A DNA stretch of 64,000 nt from JAOPZW01 sp963789015 (GTDB lineage: Bacteria; Actinomycetota; Thermoleophilia; Solirubrobacterales; Solirubrobacteraceae), in the NCBI GenBank assembly GCA_963789015.1, contig CAWBIU010000001.1, positions 2,542,001 to 2,606,000 of the forward strand, given 5' to 3'. Numbering within the stretch: the first letter of the stretch is position 1; every line of letters starts with the position of its first letter. Below are positions 16,379 to 24,696 of the stretch, one piece after another. A program made the position numbers and the translations under genes. The notes below the pieces were generated by a model. That model searched no databases. It saw only the letters and a list, made by a program, of their open reading frames with translations, and was not told where the DNA came from.

Positions 16379-17603
16379 TCACAGCTCGGCGTCGCGCATG
16401 CGTGACTCGAGCTCGGGCTCGGGCGCCAGCGCGAAGAGACCGCCGCCGATGCGGTCGGTGACCCAGATCAGGCCGTCGGCGTCGACGAACAGGTCGTTGG
16501 CCTGCGGCGCGTCCTGGCCCGGCGGCGTCTCGGACACCCAATGGGCGACCTCGCGCGGGCTCTCCGGATCGGACACGTCGTGGACGCGGACGCCCGCGTT
16601 GAAGTAGGTCGAGAACAGCAGCGTCTCGCTGCGGTACGACCCGTCGCGGTTCTCGTGGAAGTTGTGCGGGCCGAAGCGCAGCGGGCGCCCGGCGAACGAG
16701 GCGTCCGGCGGCGGCAGCACGGAGACGACGCGCTCGACTCGGCCGGGTCGACGAGGCGCATGAGCCGCTCGGGCGCGCGCGGGCCGTTCTTCGTCTGCTC
16801 GTCGGTCACCGCGACGAGACCGAGGCTCGGCAGCGGGAGGCAGGTGTGCGTGGAGCCGCCGTCCCACGTCACGTGGCCGACCTGCTTCGGGGCCGTCCAG
16901 TCGCTCACGTCGAGGACGATCATGTTCGCGTCGTCGAAGCCGAGGTAGGCGCGGTCGCCGTCGACGAGCGCGTGGTGGGCGGCGAAGCGCTCGCCCTCCG
17001 GCCACGACGGCGTCTCGCCGCCGCCCTGTGAACAGGCCCTCCATCCACCAGCGCGCGGCCTCGACCGGGCGCGCTCGGGTCCTCGAGGTCGACGACGACC
17101 CAGATGCGGTCGCTGAAGCCGTCGGGGATCGCCGACATGTGCGCGTAGCGCCCGCCCGTGTAGACGATGCGGTGCACGCCGCGGCCCGTCGACGACCAGA
17201 AGCCGACCTGCTCGGGGGCGAGCGGGTCGTCGAGCCGGTAGACGGCCAGGCCCGCCGAGTGCGGGCCCGGCGCCGGCTTGGGGCCCATCGGGAACTTCTC
17301 GTGGTTGATGAGCAGCAGCCCGTCGGCGATCTGGACCTTGTGGGTGTGCGTCCACTCGGGCGCGGCCCATTGCGCCACGAGCTCGGGCGCGGCGGGGTCG
17401 GAGACGTCCACGATCGACGTCCCCATCCCGCTCGTGCCGTTGTGGCCGACGTAGACCACATCGCCCTCGCGCAGCAGCTGCATGCCGTCGCCGTTGCCGG
17501 CGAGGTCGTGGTGGCTGACGAGCCGCAGGCCCGCGGCCTCGGACGTCCCGAGGGACGTCCGAGACCGCAGCGACGACGCGTCGGTCGGCCTGCCTGCCGT
17601 CAT
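16379..17603 (-). pseudogene. LVIVD-repeat protein, three frameshifts
   Basis: The segments spell one protein of about 407 residues with beta-propeller-like LVIVD/choice-of-anchor repeats: VVYVGHNGTSGMGTSIVDVSDPAAPELV, IWVVVDLEDPSAP, NMIVLDVSDWTAPKQVGHV and VRVHDVSDPESPREVAHW. The frame changes near 17070 (one extra base in CCCGGTCGAG on the minus strand), near 17035 (one extra G) and near 16736 (one missing base). Mixed +1 and -1 errors with full conservation on both sides favour sequencing indels over decay. ATG 17603 overlaps the stop of the ABC substrate-binding gene (ATGA). No signal peptide is visible. Its place in the operon suggests a binding or scaffold role, but none is established. 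Confidence 0.75.
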
Positions 17604-18722
17604 GAACCGGGCTGCACCTGGTCAGGCGCGGGGTTCAGCGGGATCTCCAGGTTCTTCTGCGCTCGCCAGAGCGGCCCGAAGTCCACGTACTCCTTCCAGT
17701 CGACGTCCTTGGGGATGACGCCGATGTCCTTCTGCTCCTGGACGAGCTTGTCCATGTCGGCGATCGGGAAGCCGCCGTCGGTCCCGCGGTAGTCGGGCGC
17801 GTTCTCCACGCCGTAGGCGTCCTTGAAGGACTGCGGGAGCTCGAAGTCGCCGGTCTCCTCCATCAGCGCGAGGACGGCGTCCTTGTTCTTCTGGTCGACG
17901 ATCTCCTGGCGCGCCTTGAGGGTCGCCGCCAGGAACGCGGCCACGCCCTCCGGATCCTTCTTGATGAACTCCCCCGTCGTGCCCCAGGCGAGCTGCGGCG
18001 CGTCGAAGACCTTCTTGAACAGGAACTTGCCGCCGCCCTCCTTGAGCAGCGTCTCGTGACGCAGCTGGACCGAGCCGCCGTCCACGGTGCCGTTCAGCGT
18101 CTGCTGCAGGCGCTCGTTGGACTGGCCGCCCGTGTCGACCAGCGCGGACGTCGCTGTCGGGGTCGACGTTGTTCTCCTTGAGCATCTGCTCCATCTGGAC
18201 GTAGGAGCGCGTGCCGCGGCCGGAGACGGCGATCTTGGCGTTGACCTTCTTGAGGTCGTCGCCGGTGTTGATGCCCTTGCGGACGCCCAGGATGTTGGCC
18301 TCCTGGTTGATGTACATCCCGACGATCTTGATGTCCTCGCCGGTCTTGTCGGCGGCGGCGATCAGCGTGTCGGTGTCGAACAGGACCATGTCGACGGAGC
18401 CGCCGATCATCGCCTGGATCGGGTTGTCGGTGACCGAGCCCTTGTACGAGTCGATCCCGTACTCCTTCAGGTAGCCCTGCTCCTGGGCCCAGAGCGCGTC
18501 GACCTGGAACAGGTAGTGCGGGTTGTCGACCGCGACGCGCATCGTCTTCGTCTTGACCTTCGCGGGATCGATCGTCCCGTTGACGTCGGCCTCGCTGGTC
18601 GGCGCAGCCGCCTGCGTGGTGCCGCCGCCGCCCGCCTCATCGTCGTCGCCACACGCGACGAGCGCGACGCCGAGCGCGCAGACCATCGCGAGGGTGACGA
18701 GCACCCTCCAGTACCTCGCCAT
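17600..18722 (-). pseudogene. ABC transporter substrate-binding lipoprotein (NitT/TauT type), frameshifted
   Basis: The N-terminus is a lipoprotein signal, MARYWRVLVTLAMVCALG followed by the lipobox ALVAC, then an NMT1/SsuA-like binding domain (AVDNPHYLFQVDALWAQEQG, GGSVDMVLFDTDTLIAA). Near 18143 one extra base (GTCCGCG for GTCGCG on the minus strand) shifts the frame; the second half continues in another frame with TGGQSNERLQQTLNGTVDGG and ends at 17600. The joined product would be about 373 residues, normal for the family. It should deliver a small organic solute to the permease and ATPase encoded immediately upstream. The frameshift is probably a sequence error. Confidence 0.85.
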
Positions 18723-18800
18723 GCCTACTCCTCTCCTCCTGTTGTCGTGATGCGCGCCGGCTCCCTCCGCCGGCGGGTCTCCCTCCTCCTCCTCCTCCTC

Positions 18801-19646
18801 CTACACCCGCTGCTCCCTCCACGGGGCGATCCTGCGCTCCAGCCAGCGCATCGACTGGACTGCGCTGACCGACAGGATGGCCAGCAGGATCAGCACCCCG
18901 TACAGCAGCGGGATGTCGAAGCGATCGGCCGAGAGCGCGAGCACGCGGCCGAGGCCCTCGCCGCCGCCGCCCAGCAGCTCACCGATGAGCATGCCGACGA
19001 GGCCGCGGGCGATGCCCTGGTTCACGCCGCTGATGACGAACGGCAGCGTGAAGGGCAGGACGATCTTCCGGTACTGCGTGAATTTGTTCGCCCCGAACAC
19101 GGCGCCGGCTCTCATCATCGACGGATCGACGGTCTTCACGCCCGCCCAGCAGTTGATCGCGATCGGGAAGACGGCCGACAGGACGATGATCGTCAGCTGC
19201 ATCTTGTTGCCGAAGCCGAGCAGCAGGATGAGCAGCGGCACCAGCGCGATGCGCGGCAGCGACGCCATCGTCCACATGTACGGGCTGAGGATCGTGTCGA
19301 AGGTCTTGCTCGCGCCGAGTAGCAGCCCGAGGGGGATGCCGATCGCCGACGCGATGATCATGCCGACGACGAAGTTCTGGACGCTGTGCTTGATGTGCGG
19401 CCACATGTCGCCGTTGGCGAACTCGGCGTAGGTCGCCGAGACGACCTCGCTGAACTTGGGCAGCACGAGCGCGCTGATCCAGCCGGTGCGCGCGAGCAGT
19501 TCCCAGAGCAGGAAGAAGATGCTCAGGTTGAGGATCGTGATGAGCACCACGCGCACGGGCGCGAGGCGCTGCCAGAGCGTGGGCTGGATCGCCTCGGTCG
19601 GGGACTCCGAGGCGAGCGTCGTGCGCGTCGTGACCTGGGTCGCCAT
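18801..19646 (-). CDS. ABC transporter permease (NitT/TauT type)
   Basis: A 281-residue inner-membrane permease with about six helices and a typical BPD_transp_1 EAA loop region around GAVFGANKFTQYRKIVLPFTLP. The ATG overlaps the ATPase stop (ATGA). The C-terminus ends in a short basic tail (WLERRIAPWREQRV). A CTC-rich run (18784-18801), which on the minus strand is a GGAGGA series, lies between this gene and the binding protein. It forms the membrane channel of the importer encoded at 17600-20449. Confidence 0.92.
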   Translation of the reverse strand: MATQVTTRTTLASESPTEAIQPTLWQRLAPVRVVLITILNLSIFFLLWELLARTGWISALVLPKFSEVVSATYAEFANGDMWPHIKHSVQNFVVGMIIASAIGIPLGLLLGASKTFDTILSPYMWTMASLPRIALVPLLILLLGFGNKMQLTIIVLSAVFPIAINCWAGVKTVDPSMMRAGAVFGANKFTQYRKIVLPFTLPFVISGVNQGIARGLVGMLIGELLGGGGEGLGRVLALSADRFDIPLLYGVLILLAILSVSAVQSMRWLERRIAPWREQRV

Positions 19647-20449
19647 CAGGCCGCCGCCTTCGCGCCCAGCGCCTCGTCGCGGAGCAGGCCCCAGACGTGC
19701 TCGCGCAGCTCGGTGAACTCGGGCATCGCCTTGGTCTGGCCGTCGAAGCGGGTACGCGGAAGGTCGACGTCGACGATCTCGCGCACGCGCCCCGGGCGCT
19801 GGGAGACGACGACCACGCGATCGGCGAGCTGGATGGCCTCGTCGATCGAGTGCGTGATGAAGATGACCGTCTGGCCGGTCTTGGCGATGATCCGCTCGAG
19901 CTCGGCCTGCATGCCCTCGCGGGTCATGGCGTCGATGGCCGCGAACGGCTCGTCCATGAGCAGGATCTCCGGCTCGGAGACGAGCGCCCGCGCGATGCCC
20001 ACGCGCTGGCGCATGCCGCCCGACAGCTCGTGCGGGTAGGACTTCTCGAAGCCGCTCAGGCCGACGAGGTCGACCTTCTCCTGGATGCGCTCGGCGACCG
20101 TGGCCTTCTCGTCGCCCTTGACGCGCATCTCCAGGCCGAAGCGCACGTTGGCCTCGACGGTGCGCCACGGCAGCAGCGCGTAGTCCTGGAAGACCATCGC
20201 GCGGTCGGCGCCCGGGCCGTGCACGGGCTCGCCGCGGACCAGCAGCTCGCCGGTCAGCGGCTTGATGAAGCCGGCGACCATGTTCAGGAAGGTGGTCTTG
20301 CCGCAGCCCGACGGACCGACGATGGCGATGAACTCGCCGTCATGGATCTCCAGGTCGACGTCGCGCAGCGCGATGAGCCGCTTGCGCTCCTTGACGTTCT
20401 CGTATCCGGCGCTCACTCCGCGCGCCGAGATCAGCACCCCATCGCGCAT
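19646..20449 (-). CDS. ABC transporter ATP-binding protein (NitT/TauT type)
   Basis: A 267-residue ATPase of the SsuB/TauB family. Walker A is GPSGCGKTT, the Q-loop is VFQDYALLPW, the signature is LSGGMRQR, Walker B is EILLMDEPF and the H-loop is FITHSIDEA. I chose ATG 20449, preceded by AGGAGGAG on the minus strand; the upstream ATG at 20500 lies inside the operator and lacks a binding site. It is the first gene of the minus-strand operon that runs to 12639. It energises uptake of the unknown catabolic substrate. Confidence 0.93.
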   Translation of the reverse strand: MRDGVLISARGVSAGYENVKERKRLIALRDVDLEIHDGEFIAIVGPSGCGKTTFLNMVAGFIKPLTGELLVRGEPVHGPGADRAMVFQDYALLPWRTVEANVRFGLEMRVKGDEKATVAERIQEKVDLVGLSGFEKSYPHELSGGMRQRVGIARALVSEPEILLMDEPFAAIDAMTREGMQAELERIIAKTGQTVIFITHSIDEAIQLADRVVVVSQRPGRVREIVDVDLPRTRFDGQTKAMPEFTELREHVWGLLRDEALGAKAAA

Positions 20450-20495
20450 ACCGGTGCTCTCTCCTCCTCTGTCCCTCGACTCGTCCCGCGCGTTC

Positions 20496-20522
20496 TGCAT
20501 ACGATTGCGGACGACAGGTCAA
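20496..20522 (-). promoter_or_regulatory. LacI-type operator (site O3) upstream of the ABC operon
   Basis: TGCATACGATTGCG (20496-20509, plus-strand reading) matches the sites at 2922 and 15211 at 10 or more of 14 positions, including the TGCA, central CG and GC. On the minus strand a -35-like TTGACC (20522-20517) precedes it; no convincing -10 is visible, so the exact promoter is uncertain. Confidence 0.6.
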
Positions 20523-20684
20523 AAGCGCGCCGCACCGCTCTCCTCACCAAGCCGAAGATAGCCAGGGCCCCGGCGGGAATCAAGTGAGAACCTTCTCGAT
20601 CCAACAGACATCGATCGTCGCGACGCGCCCGGAACGGCGGCGACCGCGCGTGCCGCCGACGGGCGGCGGGAAGGGGTGCTGCTG

Positions 20685-22913
20685 ATGGCGACGACCGTCG
20701 AGCAACGCCAGGGCCGCTACGTCGGCCGCGGCCTGCGCCGCCGCGAGGACGAGCGCGTCCTGCGCGGCCAGGCGCAGTACGTGGACGACATCGAGATGCC
20801 CGGGATGGCGCACATCGCGTTCGTGCGCAGCCCGCACGCCCATGCGCGCGTCGGGTCGATCACGGTCGGCGATCTGCCCGCCGGCGTGCTCGCCGTCATC
20901 ACCCCCTCCGACCTCGACGGGCGCGTGCGGCCGTTCCCACGCGTGACGCTCGAGGACATGGAGGTCAGCGAGGACCAGCACCCGATCCTGGCGGGCGACG
21001 AGGTCCGCTACGTGGGTCAGCCCGTCGCCGCCGTCGTCGCCGAGTCGCGCGCGCTCGCCGAGGACGGGGCCGAGGCCGTCGTCGTCGACTACGAGCCGCT
21101 CGACGCGGTCGTCGACCCCTACGCCTCCGAGCACGCCGCGGTGCGCTGGTCGCGCTCGCGGGGCGACGTCGAGGGCGCCTTCTCCGGCGCCGCGCACGTC
21201 GTGTCCGGGCGCTACGGGATGCCGCGGCTGACGTCGGTGCCGATGGAGCCGCGCGGGGCCGTCGCCCGCGACGACCCGGGCAGCGGCGTGATCACGATCT
21301 GGTCCTCGTCGCAGGACCCGCACCGGCCGCTCTCGCAGCTGTCGCACATCCTCATGCGCCCCGACGACACGATCCGCCTGATCGTGCCCGACGTCGGCGG
21401 CGCCTTCGGCACGAAGGGCAACACGACCCCCGAGGTCGCGGTCACGGCGATCGCGGCGATCGACCTCGCGCGCCCGGTCAAGTGGATCGAGGACCGGCTC
21501 GAGAACTTCCTCACCAGCCAGCAGGCGCGGGGCATCTGGGCCGACGTCGAGCTCGCCCTCGACGCGGACGGCGGGATGCGCGCCATCCGAGCGCGGATCG
21601 TGCACGACCTCGGCGGCTACCTGCTGCCCTCCACGCACATCCCGCTGCACACCGCGGGGATGCTCATGACCGGCTGCTACGACATCGCGGCGGCGGACGT
21701 CGGGATCGTCGGCGCGCTCACGCACAAGGTCCCCACCGGTCCCTACCGCGGCGCGGGGCGCCCGGAGGCGGCGTACTTCGTCGAGCTGATCGTCGACGAC
21801 GCCGCGCGGGCGATCGGGATGGAGCCGGTGGCGCTGCGCCGGCGCAACGTGATCCGCTCGTTCCCGTTCCCGACCGTGCTCGGCTGGACGTACGACTCCG
21901 GCGACTACGCGCGCTGCCTGGACATCGCGCTGGACCGCATCGAGCCCGATCGCTCCACGGACGGCGACCGCGTGCGCGGCACCGGCGTCGCGCTCTACGT
22001 CGAGCGCTCGGGCGGCGCGTGGGAGAGCGCCGACGTGACCGTCGAGCCCAGCGGCCGGGTCGTCATCCGCAGCGGCTCCTCGCCGCACGGCCAGGGCCAC
22101 GACACGACCTTCGCGCAGATCGCCGCCGAGCGCCTCGGCATCGAGATGGACGACATCGTCCTGCGCTTCGGCGACAGCGGCGTCGTGCCGCGCGGCATCG
22201 GCACCTTCGGCAGCCGCTCGATCGCGATGGGCGGCTCGGCGATCGTGCTCGCGCTCGACAAGATCGTCGCCAAGGTCCGCGCCGTCGCCGCCCACCTGCT
22301 GCACGCGACGGCCGAGGACGTCGACTGGGACGGCAGCGACCTGCGCGCCGGCGACGCCTCGCTGTCGTTCAAGGAGGTCGCCGCCGCGGCGTACGTCCCA
22401 CCGCGGCTGCCGCCGGGCATGGAGCCCGGCCTGAACGCGAGCGGGCGCTTCAGCTCGGACATCCTGTTCTCCTCGGGGGCGCATGCCGTCGTCGTCGAGA
22501 TCGAGCGCGCGACGGGCCGGCTGCACGTGCTGCGGATGGCCGCCGTCGACGACGCCGGGACGCTCATCAACCCGCTGCTCGCCCACGGCCAGGTCGTGGG
22601 CGGCATCGCCCAGACGCTCGGGCAGTGCCTGACCGAGGAGGTCGTCCACGACGAGTTCGGCCAGCTGCAGAGCGCGTCGCTGCTCGACTACAGCCTGATC
22701 ACGGCGGCCGAGATGCCGCCGCTGCGGATCGCCGACATCCAGACGCCGACGCCGCTGAACCCGCTCGGCGCCAAGGGCGTCGGCGAGGGCGGGACGACCG
22801 GCTCGCTGCCGGCGGTCGCCAACGCGGTCGCCGACGCGCTCGGCGGGCGCCGGGTCGAGCCGCCGTTCACCGAGGACAAGCTGTGGCGCGCGCTGCGCGA
22901 GGAGGACACGTGA
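20685..22913 (+). CDS. Molybdenum hydroxylase large subunit, form II CoxL/xanthine dehydrogenase family
   Basis: A 742-residue molybdopterin-cytosine-dinucleotide-type subunit: an N-terminal aldehyde oxidase a/b hammerhead domain (GRGLRRREDERVLRGQAQYV) followed by the Mo-binding domains (GGAFGTKG, HGQGHDTTFAQ, and GAKGVGEGGTTGS with the catalytic Glu). The active-site loop is PYRGAGR at residues 353-359, the form II signature, not the AYxCSFR of true CO dehydrogenase. The substrate is therefore an aldehyde, purine or N-heterocycle rather than CO. GGGAAGGGG precedes ATG 20685; GTG 20676 overlaps it and is less likely. It is divergent from the ABC operon and coupled to the next gene. Confidence 0.93.
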   Translation: MATTVEQRQGRYVGRGLRRREDERVLRGQAQYVDDIEMPGMAHIAFVRSPHAHARVGSITVGDLPAGVLAVITPSDLDGRVRPFPRVTLEDMEVSEDQHPILAGDEVRYVGQPVAAVVAESRALAEDGAEAVVVDYEPLDAVVDPYASEHAAVRWSRSRGDVEGAFSGAAHVVSGRYGMPRLTSVPMEPRGAVARDDPGSGVITIWSSSQDPHRPLSQLSHILMRPDDTIRLIVPDVGGAFGTKGNTTPEVAVTAIAAIDLARPVKWIEDRLENFLTSQQARGIWADVELALDADGGMRAIRARIVHDLGGYLLPSTHIPLHTAGMLMTGCYDIAAADVGIVGALTHKVPTGPYRGAGRPEAAYFVELIVDDAARAIGMEPVALRRRNVIRSFPFPTVLGWTYDSGDYARCLDIALDRIEPDRSTDGDRVRGTGVALYVERSGGAWESADVTVEPSGRVVIRSGSSPHGQGHDTTFAQIAAERLGIEMDDIVLRFGDSGVVPRGIGTFGSRSIAMGGSAIVLALDKIVAKVRAVAAHLLHATAEDVDWDGSDLRAGDASLSFKEVAAAAYVPPRLPPGMEPGLNASGRFSSDILFSSGAHAVVVEIERATGRLHVLRMAAVDDAGTLINPLLAHGQVVGGIAQTLGQCLTEEVVHDEFGQLQSASLLDYSLITAAEMPPLRIADIQTPTPLNPLGAKGVGEGGTTGSLPAVANAVADALGGRRVEPPFTEDKLWRALREEDT

Positions 22914-23428
22914 GGCAGACACGCGAGCTGCGGCTCGACGGGCCGCCGGAGCGGACCTGGCAGGCGCTGGCCGGGACGGCGTGGCGCGGCCCGCTGCGCC
23001 TGAGCGTCGGCGCGGACGGCTACGCGGGCACGCTGATCGCGCTCGACGTCGACGAGGACGAGCAGGTCGTCGGCGTGCGCGCCGGCGCGCGGCGCCTCGG
23101 CGGCTGGGGGGGCGTGACCGCCGCGCTCGAGCTGCGCCCGGCGATCGCCGGCGTCGAGATCACCGGCGACGTGACGCTGACCGGCGACGCGGGCGCCGAC
23201 GCCGCCGACGCGCTGCTCGACGAGCTGTCGGCGCGGCTCGAGCGCGCCGCCGCCGAGGTCCCCGAGCCGGAGGAGCCGGGCCGCGCGACGGCCGTGCTCG
23301 ACAAGGTCGTGCCCTCGAAGGCCGACGATCCGGCGTGGCGGCGGCGGCTCGCCGGACGGGCGGCGATCGCCGTCGCGCTCGGCGCCGCGGTCGGGCTGGC
23401 GGGCAGCCGGCTGGGGAGGCGGCGATGA
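22910..23428 (+). CDS. CoxG-like SRPBCC protein with C-terminal membrane anchor
   Basis: A 172-residue protein starting at GTG overlapping the upstream TGA. Residues 1-125 look like a helix-grip SRPBCC/CoxG domain (PPERTWQALAGTAWRGPLRL; GVEITGDVTLTG); a hydrophobic segment near the C-terminus (AAIAVALGAAVGLAGS) is followed by RLGRRR. CoxG-type proteins attach molybdenum hydroxylases to the membrane. Its location between the large and FAD subunits suggests the same role for this form II enzyme. Similarity is weak, so the family call is tentative. Confidence 0.65.
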   Translation: MRQTRELRLDGPPERTWQALAGTAWRGPLRLSVGADGYAGTLIALDVDEDEQVVGVRAGARRLGGWGGVTAALELRPAIAGVEITGDVTLTGDAGADAADALLDELSARLERAAAEVPEPEEPGRATAVLDKVVPSKADDPAWRRRLAGRAAIAVALGAAVGLAGSRLGRRR

Positions 23429-24226
23429 AGCCGCCGCCCTTTCGACTACGTCGCCCCGCGCGACGTCGACGAGGCGCTCGGCGCGCTCGACGAGGACGCC
23501 AAGGCGCTCGCCGGCGGCCAGAGCCTCGTGCCGCTGCTGAACTTCCGCCTCGCGCGACCCGAGCGGATCGTCGACCTCAACGGGCTCGGCGAGCTCGAGT
23601 ACCTGCGCCGCTCGGAGGGGACGCTGCGCATCGGCGCGATGACGCGCCATTCGACGGTCGAGCACTCGGGGCTGATCGCGCGCCGGTGGCCGCTGCTCGC
23701 CCAGGCCGTGGGCCACGTCGCCCACCCGGCCGTTCGCAACCGCGGGACGGTCGGAGGCTCCGTCGCCCACGGCGACCCGAGCGCCGAGCTGCCGGTCGCG
23801 CTGACCGCGCTCGAGGCGCGCTTCCACCTGCGCTCGGCGGCGCGCGGGACGCGGGTCGTCGCGGCCGCCGACTTCTTCGAGGCCCCGCTCATGACCGTGC
23901 TCGAGGCCGACGAGCTGCTCGTCGAGATCGAGGTCCCGGCGCTTCCCGACGGAGCCGGCACGGGGTTCGCCGAGCACGCCCGCACGCACGGCGACTTCGC
24001 GATCGCGGGCGCCGCCGTGGTGCGCGGCGGGCGCGAGCACGCGGCGATCGCGCTGCTCGGCGCCGGCCCGACGCCGCAGCGCGCGATCGACGCCGAGACG
24101 GCGCTGCGCGAGGGCGCGTCGGCCGCCGAGGCGGCCGAGCTGGCGGGTGCGCTGCACGATGACGACCATCGCCGGGCACTGGCCACCGCGCTGGTGCGGG
24201 AGGCGATCCAGGAGGCCACGCGATGA
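23425..24226 (+). pseudogene. Molybdenum hydroxylase FAD-binding (medium) subunit, frameshifted near its start
   Basis: ATG 23425 (ATGA overlap with the upstream gene) encodes MKPPPF, then one extra T in CCCTTTCGAC (about 23441) throws the frame; after it DYVAPRDVDEALGALDEDA continues and the rest of the protein is intact to 24226. Corrected length is about 266 residues. FAD contacts are AGGQSLVPLLNFRLARP and the TVGGS loop in NRGTVGGSVAHGDPSAELP. It passes electrons between the [2Fe-2S] subunit and an acceptor. The shift so close to a conserved N-terminus looks like a sequence error. Confidence 0.85.
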
Positions 24227-24690
24227 GGATCGCCGTCGAGATCAACGGGCAGGTCCACGAGGGCGAGGTCGAGCCGCGGACGCTGCTGTCGGACTTCATC
24301 CGCCACGGCGCCGGGCTCACGGGGACGCACGTCGGCTGCGAGCACGGGGTGTGCGGCGCGTGCACGGTCCAGCTCGACGGCCAGACCGTGCGCTCGTGCC
24401 TGATGCTCGCCGTGCAGGCCGACGGCCGCTCGCTCCTGACGGTCGAGGGCCTGGCCGGCGAGGGCGAGCTGCACCCGCTCCAGCAGGCCTTCCACGAGGC
24501 GCACGCGCTGCAGTGCGGCTTCTGCACGCCCGGCTTCCTGATGTCCGCCGAGGCGCTGCTGCGCGACCATCCCGACCCCAGCGAGCGCGAGATCCGCGAG
24601 GCGCTCGCCGGCAACCTGTGCCGATGCACGGGCTACGAGGGGATCGTCGCCGCGGTGCAGGCGGTCGCGCGCGAGCGCCGCGCGGCCTAG
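24223..24690 (+). CDS. Molybdenum hydroxylase [2Fe-2S] (small) subunit
   Basis: A 155-residue iron-sulfur subunit. The plant-ferredoxin-type cluster uses Cys39, Cys44, Cys47 and Cys59 (GCEHGVCGAC); the second cluster, next to the Mo cofactor, uses the C-terminal motifs QCGFCTPG and CRCTGYEGI. It starts at ATG overlapping the FAD-subunit stop and completes the L-(CoxG)-M-S operon 20685-24690. Confidence 0.95.
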   Translation: MRIAVEINGQVHEGEVEPRTLLSDFIRHGAGLTGTHVGCEHGVCGACTVQLDGQTVRSCLMLAVQADGRSLLTVEGLAGEGELHPLQQAFHEAHALQCGFCTPGFLMSAEALLRDHPDPSEREIREALAGNLCRCTGYEGIVAAVQAVARERRAA

Positions 24691-24696
24691 CCGCGC

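Noticed and set aside
18781..18801. CTC trinucleotide run, GGA repeats on the minus strand
   Set aside because: Too short to be more than a purine-rich leader before the substrate-binding gene; no repeat family is implied.
20685..24690. A second CO dehydrogenase
   Set aside because: The active-site loop is PYRGAGR (form II), lacking the Cys that binds Cu, so CO is not the likely substrate.
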